Shown here: piece after piece, positions 10,505 through 21,351 of the stretch
Layout: each line of letters begins with the position of its first letter
Numbering within the stretch: position 1 is the first letter of the stretch
From: Aculops lycopersici
Taxonomy: Eukaryota; Arthropoda; Arachnida; Trombidiformes; Eriophyidae
Assembly (NCBI GenBank): GCA_015350385.1
Contig: WNKI01000001.1
Coordinates: 11,220,972-11,284,732, forward strand
Direction: 5' to 3'
Length of the DNA stretch: 63,761 bases
The notes under the pieces: generated by a model
Database searches by the model: none
Seen by the model: only the letters and a program-made list of their open reading frames with translations
Told to the model about the DNA's origin: nothing
Program-made: the position numbers and the translations under genes

Positions 10505-12613
10505 GAGTCCAGTCGCGTGAATCCAGGGAGCAAATGGAATGGGCACGATTCTGCGGCCCCCTCCTTGCTGACAGCGCGCCCTAATTTGGGCAATTTCTCA
10601 TCTCGCACAGGCGAAAGTTGCCTGAGTACTGCGCGTGAAAAGGAAGATGCGCCAATCCTACAATAACTCAGTGTATCTCCCATGCACTGGGGGGGGGGCT
10701 TCGTGTTGAGTAAGAGAAATCCGCATGCACTTCTGTGGGATGAACGACAGGCTCAACCCGCAACACTTCCACCCCCAATACGCAATCAGCTGATCGCACA
10801 AATAGCTTGACTTGACATGGACTCGTCTGCTCGCTCGCTTCCTTCCTTCCCCCATTTTCAATGCACAGGCAAGCGAACGCATCTACATTTTTACTGCGGC
10901 CAAAAGTGCGCTCGCTTGTTGGATCTTGCGGAGAATCCAGCTCACACATATTACATTGGCGTAAGCAGCAAACAGCGAATGCCGCTCTCGCTCTTGTTGC
11001 CAAGCAGCTGCAACGAAGCTAACACAGTGGAGCTGCTTAGCCAATGAGCTAATGTAATGTGTGTGTGTGGCGCCACTGCCGTCTCCAGCGTCGCCTTAGC
11101 CGCTTCAGCTCCGATGAGCTTTAAATTTCACAAGCAGCTCGCTCTCGCCGCCGGCCGCAAGCTGCTCTCTCTCTCTCTCTCAATCTCAAATAAACTCTCA
11201 TTTTTCTCGACGGCAGCCAAGCAATATTATTTTTTCTAGACTCGAGCAACACTGAAAATGAAATCCATTACCTCCTATTGGCAACAGCAGCAGCCTAAAA
11301 ACTTTTCGCCTTCATTCATCACTCTACAATGATTCCCTCTTGAGAAGCGCAAACCTCCTCGCAGCTTATTACTTGCTCAACTTTGCCATATCAAATCAGA
11401 CATACTCCTATTAACCAATAACAAGTCAGAAGGGAGACAAGAGCAAGGGAACTGTATCACTCGTTGGACAAGCAGCAAGACAAACGCATGCACTAGTATT
11501 ACCTCAGCAAGTTCGCGGTTTGTTGGTGCTACAAATGGCCCGAAGCCAAGGGGAGGCGACAGCTTCGACGAAGACGACAATCATTCCACGATCACGAAAC
11601 TAGAGGAACCTAGACAACAAAAAGATAGACAGTTAGATGAATCTATTAGAAACGTGTAGCCTCCTTGCCGTACCTCATTAGTAAGTTTTGCATCTGCATC
11701 TCAGAAAAGTCGCTTTCAAAAAACGTATTATTAACTATAGCTAGAGTGGCTACTGGATGCCATGCAACCGCATTACCGAGAGCTCCACCGAGACAACTAG
11801 GCTAACTCCGATATCTATTTATCATTTTGGTCTTGTGGGCTGTCATTTGGCTGACGTGTGACAAGTTACGTCATAAAATTTTTCATCAAGACCGGGACCA
11901 AGGAAATTCACTCCCTCTTTCATTTCTGTTCTCTCTCCATCTTTTATTGCGGAGGAGAAAGATGCAAACATTCAGGAAAAGTTGACTGCCAGCTATTACC
12001 TTCGCAAGTGGCAAGATCGACATTGTAATGTCTCAATTGTTACGAATCGAAAACCAATATCACTTGCAGGTAGCAAGTCTCATCGCACCCTCTCTAGCAT
12101 TGAAATGTCCACTGCCTGGCGACGGTTTACAGATTATTCAATCCTATCACTAGAGGAGATTTTTGTAACAAATAGAAATTCACCAAACAAGCACAATATT
12201 ATCAATAATACAATAACCATATTGACTAGAGCTATAGCTGAACTAGCATAAGCAAGAACACTTATTTTTCTACTAGACTGTAGCCGAAAGCTATATTTTA
12301 TTTTGATATTACTGGCACCAGAATATTCCGTCTCTGCCACATATTCATTAGGACATTAGTAATCCAAACGAAACTAAACGCAGCAATAACCAATCAACAG
12401 CCATTGTAACATTAGCAACCAAGAGCTATATGACTAGCACCACAACCAAGCAGAGGCACAAGTTAAACAAAACTGTCTTTGGCAAAGGAAGCTAAAATCT
12501 TATTCCAGCTCATAATACTAGGAATACAAAACGTGATACTTTACTTTCATCCTCTCAACATAATAACAAAGTAGCTATACAACAAGTAAACTAAATAATA
12601 GTAGCACAACGAA

Positions 12614-15600
12614 ATGGATCTCAACAATAGCACTAACGCTCGACGACTCTCAATTGAGGAGAGAATATCTGCTCTCTTTGCGGATGACGAAGATGAGCAG
12701 CAACATAACAAGAAACAAACGATACAGCAACAGCAGCTGCCAACTACAAGAGCCGATTACCCGAATTTGGACGATCCATTGACGTGGCACACTAACTTAA
12801 GCTATACGGAGGCCAAGATGGCGTCAGATGAGCTAACAGAGAGCAACAACAACGTGCAATCGCAAGATGAATTCTTTTCACGACCATTAACGCCGCTGAC
12901 TTCGATGATAGATATCAAGAAGGCATTCAATGATCTAAGTGACGAAGATTCTAGCCATCAGATGACTTCGCCTCAAAACGAGAGCCAGAGGTCAGTCAAG
13001 ATGATGCAACAGCAGAAGCGTCAACAGCATTATGGATCATCGCGCGCCATTTCGGATCCAGCCAACCCGACGACAGGTGGTCCTGGTGGTTATCAACAAA
13101 ACATAATACATCAACAGGATCTGAACAATTTGAGTAAAAACTATCTAGGTGACTTGTATCTTAGGGACAACAACTTGTTTGTTCACAGCAATCTGCAAGA
13201 CACCTCAACCACATCGCCTACAACTCAGACACACAGGCAGAGTAACCATCTCAATCAACAACCAGATGCTATAACTAAGCTTACAAATCAGCTATCACTG
13301 AACGGATTCTCCATAACAAGCGCAACTAGTCGTCAATCACTGGCTAATACCTCAAATACCTCGTCAACTTCTCTATCTTCAAGTCACCACCAGACTCCCG
13401 TCACAAATGGAAGCGGCTCAACAGGGAGTGGAAGTGCAGGAATCGATGCTCAGTACATACATAGCCAACTTGCAGCTCAACATGCGCAAATTACTACATT
13501 CAATAACATGCAACACCAGCCGATGAGCTTGAATTTCTATTCGGGTTCTGGGTCTGCTAGCGGGCAGAGTAGTAGTGGTCGCAATAGCGGCAAGTATCCA
13601 TTGAGTCCATCTGATGGAAGCGGAAGTAGCAATGGAGAGTTCACATCGGCAATAAATCAAGCACAACAGCCGAAACTAGCAACCAACTTCTCTTTCGACG
13701 ATTTGCAATTGCCACTTGCACTGTCAGCTCCAACAAGAACAACAAACGCAAGGTTTATCCACAATGAGCTCACCGCTAATACGAGCTTCCCATCCTCGTC
13801 AACCGCAACCACAACTCGTCCCATTCACGATATAAGAAGTCTACATACTAGTCCATTGTCACGACTCCATCACCACCACCAAGCAACTCATAACGCAACG
13901 ATTGCATTGCAATCTCTCAGCACCAACATCCACCAGCCAACCACTATGCTGACCAGCAATAACCAGCAAACAAGTGGCTACAATGTCACTCCTGATTCGG
14001 ATAATTACCGCAAGACACATGTGAGATCTAGGCATAGCCTTGGCGGAAATGGCGTCTCTATGCATTCTCTGGATTTGCTACGAAGTGCCTACCATAGTCG
14101 CTCAATCCTCGGAGTCGACGATCTGAACCCAAAGTTATCTGGCAAACCTCACGACATAGTTGATCTTGATTCGGAAACAACAAGACTAAATTCGAACTTG
14201 GAAAATCCAGATAAGGAACAATGCGAAAAACAACTACCTCTTATCGTTGCTGAGAAGTCTCAATACAATGGCGCCAAGTACAACAAGATCAATCCGTTGA
14301 AGAAGTTGAGTGTGGAATTATTGAAAACCTACCGTAACATAAATGATCTACATTTTGCAAACCAAAAACAAACAGCATCTCGACAATCAAATCAGCCACA
14401 AGATGCTTTTAGTTTCACCAAGACTACAACTTTGAGTCTTGACTCTAGCGATCTTCAGCCTCAAGTTGTTGGCCTAACAACCTTATCATCAGAATCGAGT
14501 AGCAATAACTCAAGCACGAATCCTGTTGCAACTAGTTTACTTGATAAGGCAGCATTGGTCTCGGCGCCAACTGGACAGCACCAAGAGCAGCCACTATCTG
14601 GATTCCAACATTCGCAGCAACAGCAAGCACCGCCACCGGCTTACAGCAACATCTACAACAACACCAGTATCGTAGCTGGTGGTGCTAATTGGACGAGTGA
14701 CGGAATCCAGCAACAACAGCAGTCGTCGCACCAGAGTGATGATAATTTAAACATTACTAACAACAGCAGCACAACCACCGACCATATGAATGATCATCTA
14801 TATACAAATACTCAGAATTCATCACATCATCTCTCCTTTGATAACTCAAAATCAAGTGGCTACATGCCGACAGCATCATCAATTGCCAAAACGTTCAACA
14901 GTGTAATAGGCTCATCGGCTGCATCCTTGTTTGGATTCGATGGAAGCGCCAGAAATTATTTCACGTCCGAGCTAAACACTATGAAGCCAGTCTATATGAA
15001 CTCATCGGCCTCAAATGGCAACAACAAAAACAATTATGGGCCAATTGGATCAAACAACAATGGTGGACATGATGACGCAAATAATGACTATATTATTCGG
15101 CCAGGTGAATTGTTTTGTAATAGATACGAGATTGACTCGTTAATTGGAAAAGGGTCATTTGGTCAGGTGGTGCGAGCCTATGATCATGTATCCCATTGTC
15201 CAGTTGCCGTGAAAATCATCAAAAACAAAAAAGCATTCCTGGACCAAGCTCAAATTGAGGTGCGATTGTTAAAATTGATCCGCCAATACCAAAATGACGA
15301 CAAGTTTAGTTCAATGGGCAAGACCAATATTGTCAAGTTGCGCTCTCACTTTATCTGGCACAACCACCTATGTCTAGTGTTTGAGTTATTGTCGTATAAT
15401 CTATATGATTTGATTAGGAATACTCGATACCATGGAATCTCGCTCAAGCTGACGAGAAAGTTTGCAACCCAAATTTTGGCCTCGCTAAACTTTTTGGCTC
15501 AACCAGAATTAGGGATTATCCATTGTGATTTAAAGCCGGAGAATATTTTGTTGTGCAACTCGCGACGCAGTGCAATCAAATTGGTTGATTTTGGCTCATC

Positions 15601-16339
15601 ATGTGAAATTGGCCAGCGAATATATCAATACATTCAAAGTCGCTTTTATCGATCATTCGAAGTACTCATAGGTATCCCCTACGACCAAGCTATTGATATG
15701 TGGTCTCTAGGTTGTATCCTAGTCGAGCTTCACACGGGGGAGCCTTTGTTCAACGGAATCAACGAGTATGACCAGATCAACAAGATTGTTGAAGTCCTGG
15801 GTATGCCGCCAGCCTCGTTACTAGATAAGGGATACAAAACAAGCAAGTTCTTTGTCAAGCTGCTGAATGTAACAGGTGTTCCCTATTACGTTTTACGTAA
15901 GCCGAAGAAGTCGCGAGTTCAATATCTACCACCTGGAACAAGAAAGTTGTATCATATCTTGGGAGTTGACTCGGGTGGTCCGCACGGAAGGCGACGCAAT
16001 GAGGAGGGACATAGTAGCGCAGATTATCTGCAGTTCCTAAATTTGATACTGCAAATGCTTGAGTACAATCCAGCGCGTCGAATCAAGCCTGATGTTGCTA
16101 TGCGCCATGCCTTTATACAAGGAGACTGTAGTATACCAGCTGGTACCAATCAGAAAAATAGTAATACCAACAAGTCTGACGAACTCAAGAGCTCGAGAAA
16201 CGCCATGAGCTTCGACCTCACTCAAAGTGCACCAAGGACCTATTATTACCAGCCACCACCGTTGCGCACGATAGATGGGTTTAAAGCTGCTCAGACTCGA
16301 AGAAACTTCTTCCAATCCGGATACACAACAAGGCATTAG
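12614..16339 (+). CDS. mnb: Dual-specificity kinase DYRK1A / minibrain, intronless
   Basis: Protein of 1,241 aa. The first ~800 residues are a low-complexity Ser/Asn/Gln-rich region, much longer than the N-terminus of other DYRK1A proteins. A DYRK-homology box (HDDANNDYIIRPGE) leads into the kinase domain (about 838-1170): glycine loop GKGSFGQV 845-852, Lys867, catalytic HCDLKPEN with Asp972, DFG Asp992, autophosphorylated YQY loop (Tyr1004/Tyr1006) and the CMGC insert. The match to DYRK1A along the domain is close. DYRK1A autophosphorylates on tyrosine during folding and then phosphorylates Ser/Thr substrates in nucleus and cytoplasm. Oddity: the APE-equivalent motif, normally SPE, reads SFE (Phe1015, codon TTC at 15656-15658). 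All other catalytic residues are present. The single exon is unusual for this gene. The start ATG has purines at -3 and +4. Confidence 0.95.
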   Translation: MDLNNSTNARRLSIEERISALFADDEDEQQHNKKQTIQQQQLPTTRADYPNLDDPLTWHTNLSYTEAKMASDELTESNNNVQSQDEFFSRPLTPLTSMIDIKKAFNDLSDEDSSHQMTSPQNESQRSVKMMQQQKRQQHYGSSRAISDPANPTTGGPGGYQQNIIHQQDLNNLSKNYLGDLYLRDNNLFVHSNLQDTSTTSPTTQTHRQSNHLNQQPDAITKLTNQLSLNGFSITSATSRQSLANTSNTSSTSLSSSHHQTPVTNGSGSTGSGSAGIDAQYIHSQLAAQHAQITTFNNMQHQPMSLNFYSGSGSASGQSSSGRNSGKYPLSPSDGSGSSNGEFTSAINQAQQPKLATNFSFDDLQLPLALSAPTRTTNARFIHNELTANTSFPSSSTATTTRPIHDIRSLHTSPLSRLHHHHQATHNATIALQSLSTNIHQPTTMLTSNNQQTSGYNVTPDSDNYRKTHVRSRHSLGGNGVSMHSLDLLRSAYHSRSILGVDDLNPKLSGKPHDIVDLDSETTRLNSNLENPDKEQCEKQLPLIVAEKSQYNGAKYNKINPLKKLSVELLKTYRNINDLHFANQKQTASRQSNQPQDAFSFTKTTTLSLDSSDLQPQVVGLTTLSSESSSNNSSTNPVATSLLDKAALVSAPTGQHQEQPLSGFQHSQQQQAPPPAYSNIYNNTSIVAGGANWTSDGIQQQQQSSHQSDDNLNITNNSSTTTDHMNDHLYTNTQNSSHHLSFDNSKSSGYMPTASSIAKTFNSVIGSSAASLFGFDGSARNYFTSELNTMKPVYMNSSASNGNNKNNYGPIGSNNNGGHDDANNDYIIRPGELFCNRYEIDSLIGKGSFGQVVRAYDHVSHCPVAVKIIKNKKAFLDQAQIEVRLLKLIRQYQNDDKFSSMGKTNIVKLRSHFIWHNHLCLVFELLSYNLYDLIRNTRYHGISLKLTRKFATQILASLNFLAQPELGIIHCDLKPENILLCNSRRSAIKLVDFGSSCEIGQRIYQYIQSRFYRSFEVLIGIPYDQAIDMWSLGCILVELHTGEPLFNGINEYDQINKIVEVLGMPPASLLDKGYKTSKFFVKLLNVTGVPYYVLRKPKKSRVQYLPPGTRKLYHILGVDSGGPHGRRRNEEGHSSADYLQFLNLILQMLEYNPARRIKPDVAMRHAFIQGDCSIPAGTNQKNSNTNKSDELKSSRNAMSFDLTQSAPRTYYYQPPPLRTIDGFKAAQTRRNFFQSGYTTRH

Positions 16340-16511
16340 AACATCAGAAGAGTGGCATGATTTGCTAGCAGAATGAAAACTGTGAGCGAATCGGATAACA
16401 CGAAAACGTAAAGCTTAACTTAAGAAGAGAGACCACCCAAACTCATGTGTCGGCACAACCTCACTCGACCTCATCTGTGATTATCTCGAATTTATACCTC
16501 GAATGAATAAT

Positions 16512-16517
16512 AATAAA
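16512..16517 (+). terminator. Poly(A) signal AATAAA of the DYRK1A gene
   Basis: AATAAA lies 173 bp after the stop codon and 133 bp before the next start codon, so the DYRK1A transcript probably ends just before the MARCH gene. Confidence 0.6.
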
Positions 16518-16649
16518 TATCCGAATAGATTTGAATGATTTCCATCACACTACCCAAACATTTCCAACTCCAGTCTAGTTTCATCTTGCTTAAAGCCTCT
16601 AGTGTCGTCTGCAAGTGCAGATTGGCTTGCAAACCTGCAATTTTCACAG

Positions 16650-17219
16650 ATGGACGAGTTACCTCGAGGTGCCCATTGCAGAATCTGTGGCTCTCGGGAG
16701 CAAAATCGACTTGACCACTTGATATGCTTTGACAGTTTTGACAAACTTATTAGACCCTGCGAATGTCGGGGCGACTTTGCTTATGCTCACGCCAGTTGCC
16801 TGGCCAACTGGCTCGAGACGACAAAGCACGAGTATTGCGATATTTGCAGATACAAGTACAACATCACCTATGTGGATAGACCCCTATTTGATTGGATCTT
16901 TGAGACAGGACAATTGGGTAACTCGCTTCGGATAATATTCCTGAGTATCTTCATCTATTACATCAGCGCTCTCGGATTGCTCGTCTGCAGGTCGAGTCTG
17001 ACGCGTAGTGCGCTAGATGTAGCCGTTTTGGCTTCCAGTTGGATAATAATAGTCTTTTGCAGTCTATGTTTAATGATCTACTTCTACCATAGGGTCAAAG
17101 TGTTCAGGGGATGGAGGATATTAAATAGACGCGTAACTATAACGGAGAATACAAAACCTCAACTGGATGCAAGAGTTAAACCAAGGGATGTGCTCAAGTC
17201 GAGTGGTGTCAAGTTTTAA
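16650..17219 (+). CDS. MARCH-type (RING-CH) membrane E3 ubiquitin ligase
   Basis: Protein of 189 aa. The N-terminal RING-CH (C4HC3) zinc-binding set is complete: Cys10, Cys13, Cys37, Cys39, His47, Cys50, Cys63 and Cys66, with the conserved C-E-C-R-G and NWLE segments. Two transmembrane helices follow (about 92-112 and 121-143) and then a short basic tail. This is the layout of MARCH2/MARCH3-like ligases, which ubiquitinate membrane proteins in endosomes and plasma membrane. The ATG at 16650 is the first in frame; earlier in-frame codons have only a GTG. The gene is intronless. Its TAA stop (17217-17219) directly abuts the stop of the convergent UTP18 gene, so its 3' untranslated region must run antisense through UTP18 coding sequence. 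The exact MARCH subtype is not certain. Confidence 0.88.
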   Translation: MDELPRGAHCRICGSREQNRLDHLICFDSFDKLIRPCECRGDFAYAHASCLANWLETTKHEYCDICRYKYNITYVDRPLFDWIFETGQLGNSLRIIFLSIFIYYISALGLLVCRSSLTRSALDVAVLASSWIIIVFCSLCLMIYFYHRVKVFRGWRILNRRVTITENTKPQLDARVKPRDVLKSSGVKF

Positions 17220-18395
17220 TTAGTAAAGCTTGTAGTAGGGCAATCGGCACAGGTGGGCCCGACCGGTCGAGCAACCGAGGGCCAGATACCCACTTAATGG
17301 CGAAAAGTTGGCACTAAATAGTTTGCCGTACCTCTTTTGGGCCTGAGGAAAGTTTCTGTATACAGTACCAGAATGTGAATGAATCATCCGAAAAGCGCCT
17401 TGCTCGTGGCTCGATCCCATCAGGAGTAGCTCACCTGTGGCATTGTAATGGAGAATATTAATTGGGGTTTTGAGATTCATAAATGTTTTGGTCGGAGTTG
17501 GGAATTTGTTTGCAAGGCATGAGCCCAACTCATAAGTATTAACGACACCTGAATCGGAACCAATACTGAGCAATTGTGACGTTTCCGATAGACTCAATGA
17601 TGTGATATGAACTGCACCTTCGTCTGTGAATTTGTGTTTGCATACATTTGTCTTCCTAAGATCCCAAATGTACACTTGTGAGTTCTCTCCTGCTATAAAT
17701 AAATCGTCTCCCTTTGTAAAGTGAACTTGTTTAACTGGATCATTGATTCTAATTGAAAAGGAGTTCTCGTAGGTTTTTGTCGATAGGAACATCACAGATT
17801 GGCTGCCCTGCTTTCTACAGGCCATTAGGTCGGAGTTCATCACAAAGTCTGTCGTTTCAATCATATCATAGCCAGACTTAAGGTCATACTCCTGGATTTC
17901 AGTTGATACCATATCGTAGGTGTAAAACTTTCCCTTATACGTCTCAGATGTTATAACCACCGATTTGCCATCGGGTGTGAAAGAACAGTAGGGTCTATTC
18001 GCTCGGGGTAGCCTAATGTTTTGTATATATCTATTCCTCTCTCCATCAACCTCAAAGAGATCCGCTTGAGAGTGTCCTAAACTGACAAGCGCGATCTTTG
18101 AGTCAGGATGAAATTGTACTTGTTGGACAGATCCATTGAACGATCTTTCGTTGTTTAGATCGACTAAATGTTTATATTGCAAGCCTCTATTGTCCAACTT
18201 GAGCTTCTTTGATCTGACATCTCCAGCATAGAGTTCGTCATCCGAATCAGTGGAAGATGCATATTCATCAACCTCATCCTCATCCTCCTGCTCCTCTTCG
18301 TCGTCAAGCTGGACTTTCTCATTTTCGTCTGGATCCTCATCACGCCAAACTGGCTTTTTATTAATAGTTTTCTTTCGCTTAGCTAAACAATTCAT
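17220..18395 (-). CDS. UTP18: U3 snoRNP protein UTP18 (WD40), intronless
   Basis: Protein of 391 aa, shorter than the ~550 aa usual for the family, mainly at the N-terminus. It starts with a basic stretch and an NKKPVWRDEDPDE segment typical of UTP18, then an acidic run (about 25-55), then WD40-like repeats to the C-terminus, with recognisable blocks such as VQQVQFHPDSKIALVS, VYIWDLR and a closing FSPLSGYLALGCSTGRA. UTP18 belongs to the UTP-B part of the small-subunit processome in the nucleolus and is needed for early 18S rRNA processing. The ATG at 18395 is the first after an in-frame TAA. It is convergent with the MARCH gene with no base between the stops. Confidence is high for the family. 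Confidence 0.9.
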   Translation of the reverse strand: MNCLAKRKKTINKKPVWRDEDPDENEKVQLDDEEEQEDEDEVDEYASSTDSDDELYAGDVRSKKLKLDNRGLQYKHLVDLNNERSFNGSVQQVQFHPDSKIALVSLGHSQADLFEVDGERNRYIQNIRLPRANRPYCSFTPDGKSVVITSETYKGKFYTYDMVSTEIQEYDLKSGYDMIETTDFVMNSDLMACRKQGSQSVMFLSTKTYENSFSIRINDPVKQVHFTKGDDLFIAGENSQVYIWDLRKTNVCKHKFTDEGAVHITSLSLSETSQLLSIGSDSGVVNTYELGSCLANKFPTPTKTFMNLKTPINILHYNATGELLLMGSSHEQGAFRMIHSHSGTVYRNFPQAQKRYGKLFSANFSPLSGYLALGCSTGRAHLCRLPYYKLY

Positions 18396-20448
18396 TTTGC
18401 CAGATAATTAAGTTAAATAGATCAATCAATAGAGACAGCTAACAAGGTCTCTGAGATATTGAATGAGAAGAATTGGTTGGCATTGGTGGATAGCATAACA
18501 TGTGGTAGAGTTTGCTTCATTCGATAGCTTTCTCCACGCAAAAACGACAACACACGCGAAAAACGTGCTTGCATTATCTTTTGCAAACGTCTACGCGACG
18601 CCCAAATCCCTGTGCCAAAAACTCAGGCTAATCCGTGCCAGCGCAAAGCTCCTGCACTGCAAACAACAAGTGGCTATAATGAGCTCACCAACTTAGACTC
18701 CAGCACGGCTAAATCCGTTATCCAGATCGACGATGAAAACAAATAGGAAACCCGAAAGGATGTCCTATTTCAGATAAACAGATTCCGTGGCTAGCGAGGA
18801 TTTACCATTCTTTTTCGACCCGTCTACTGATTAGATTTGCTATAATTCCAATAAGATGACCATGAAATCATAATGCATCTCAATCGACACTTGCTCGGCT
18901 CGTCAGTCGAGGCGGCAGGTAGAAGTTAGAAAGTCAGTCAGTCGGTAAGGTTGTTGCTGTAATCAGTGCCAAATAGAAACGTGTTTATGATTGTCTAGTA
19001 AGATCGTTCAGTCGTCTTGATGAGCAAGTTCAGGTTGTAAGGTGGGCAGATGAGCGACGAGTAGATTATTGATTAACTCACTTGTGCGCTCAAGCATTTG
19101 CCACTTTACTAATTTGCAACGGAACTTGTTGTGTGAATTTTTATTTTTCTCTTACTTCTATTGATAAGAATCTAACCTGCTTCCCTGAAGAAGCATAGTG
19201 AGAGTTCTTTTCCTCCACCTTGACACTTAGTGTGCTGTTTAATCTTTGTGACCGAGTGCAAAGCAAGTTCGCGGAAGAAAGAGAAAGCGGAAGTCAGCAC
19301 TACCTATGCCCCGTGAGTTATTGTCATTATTATGCGAGTCTCGCCCATTCATTTGTGTTGAAAAGTATTTTAAACAATCTAAATACAGAAAGGCCGACAG
19401 ACAGACAGATAGAGAGAAAGGGAACTCAGTGCTATACTTAGGAGCAAGCTCGGTTATTTGTTGCTCTCATTGTAACACTCTCGCTGCCGTCATGAGAGTT
19501 TAATCAACAGGCTGTGGCGCTGATTCAATCAGCCAGCTTGACATGCTACGTTAGGCAGATTGATACGGATCTTAGTGCTATTAGCCATCGACAAGCTAGA
19601 TAATCAGCGAGCTAACCAACCAACTGACTGATGCCAGGCCAACAAAACACGACGAACGCAATTTGAGAGCGGCGTAAGCGTGCGAAAATGCGTTAATTCT
19701 GCTTTCTTTCTATTCTCGGGCCAACTGGCGAGCGAGCTGGCGCGGCATAACCGTAACATGGCGCCAATACTAAGCTAGTTGCTATAACAATTCAATTACA
19801 ATCGACCACTTAGCTAGCAACTAGTGGTTGTGGTTGCAGTTCGCGCTTAAGGCCATGGTAGGAGTGGTTACTTCGGTTTATCTCGAACAGGGTGCAGCTT
19901 TGCCTAGCTCATGGGGATTCCAAGAGTAGACGAGACGCATAGGACGCGCGCGGCCCAATCTTTCGGCTTTGGCTCCCCATTGGCGGTCTTCGTTGGTGGT
20001 TGATCCGCCGCATGCAACAACTTGTTGTGCGTTATTGGCAGTGGTAGTAGCAGTAGTAATATTAGCAGTAGAGGCATTGCAATTGCCGACAATCTAGCTT
20101 GACAAGAGTCGCTCCCTCTCTCTCTCTCTCTCTCTTTCTAAAGCTAGAGCAACAACTATGGCGACAAATTGTTGCGGGCGTCGTTGTTTTTAGCGTCTCG
20201 CTGCCTTGTCGCGAATGCTGTTGTGGTTGTCGTCGCGGTGGTTGCATTTGTATGTTGAGTCCCATCTTCTCCTCCTCCGCGTTTGCTGCTCTAGATTGTC
20301 AATAAATTGTGACAACTTGTCCATGGTACTAACAAACTCGCTCGAAAGTTTTGCCCATTAAAAGAGCGTGCGCCAGCCTCAATGTGATGAGTGAGCAATC
20401 AACAGAAACCACTACCACAAAGACGACGACAACGACAAACACCGAGTC

Positions 20449-20485
<37 letters not shown>

Positions 20486-21351
20486 GTATCAACAACCATA
20501 GCCGCCGCCATCGGTTAGCTAGCTAGCTTGCCAATCGCAACGGACCAACGACAACAGAGGGAACTGCAAACGACGAGTGTGCGCCAAAGCGAACCGAATA
20601 CAAAGCAAATGAGCGGCGGCCAGCTATCGGTGGTGGGCCTAAAGCAGAGAGTAGCATAAGAGAAATATATTACCAGTTTCACTTTCCAAAACTGAAAAAA
20701 CCGCCACCACCACAACCACCGACGATACCCCACCACACGATCAGAGAGCTGAGCAACGAAGCGAAGAGCGACTAATTACCAAATTTTATCGCATTCGAGG
20801 GGTGCTTGTGTTTCCCTTGTGCTTCGTATCAACAGCAGCAAAGAAACCACAACAACCACCAGTGATAGCAACCACAACTACGACAATATTCACCGGTGAC
20901 GCAGAGTGGCCACGAGAAGAGTAGTCGAGAAGAGGCTAGCACGTCCAAATTAATAAACCATAGTTATCTAGCTGCGCATGTATATACCTGAGCGTCAAGT
21001 TGCGATTAAAGCTCAGTTGAACAAAAGCTAGCCTGACGGGAGGAACTCCCTAGTCAGAAGTCAAGTTGCAGCAGCATCGTCATCATCATTATGACTGTTG
21101 GACCAATCGGAACAATATCACAAAGATTGTAGCTACAAATTTCAACAACTAAAAGAGACAAGTTTTGAAGAAAGCTATTAAATACTACACAACATTAATC
21201 AGCAACGACAAGACTCAATTAACTTGATTGATTATCAACTGACCGCTCGAAGTCAATACATAGAAACAAGATACTTTGTGCAGATCATCATCATTACCAC
21301 TTTCACTAAACAACAAGTGGCTATACAATAGCCACTAGACCCGCAAGCATC
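18396..21351. other. 3-kb divergent region between UTP18 and MFSD6-like gene
   Basis: No coding region supported. It contains a TC tract (about 20116-20137), an AAC tandem run (about 20448-20482), a CAACAAGTGG decamer at 18664, and the probable leader of the MFSD6-like gene, with many CAACAA/CAGCAG-type repeats. Confidence 0.5.
21316..21336 (+). other. Perfect 9-bp hairpin just before the MFSD6-like start codon
   Basis: AGTGGCTAT, loop ACA, ATAGCCACT: a perfect inverted repeat ending 15 bases before the ATG. Its left arm is part of a CAACAAGTGG decamer at 21311-21320. If transcribed, it would form a short hairpin in the 5' untranslated region. Confidence 0.7.

Larger units (their letters stand above)
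8247..12613. other. 4.4-kb intergenic region, no gene recognised
   Basis: It holds the 3' untranslated end of the LRR gene (an AATAAA occurs at 8965-8970), a dense CAGGTA/CAGGTG cluster (8450-10504), a compound tetranucleotide microsatellite (10361-10406), and the probable leader of the DYRK1A gene. A consensus splice donor, ACAG/GTAAGT, at 10436-10445 could end a non-coding exon of the downstream gene. The open frames here lack family features. Confidence 0.6.
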
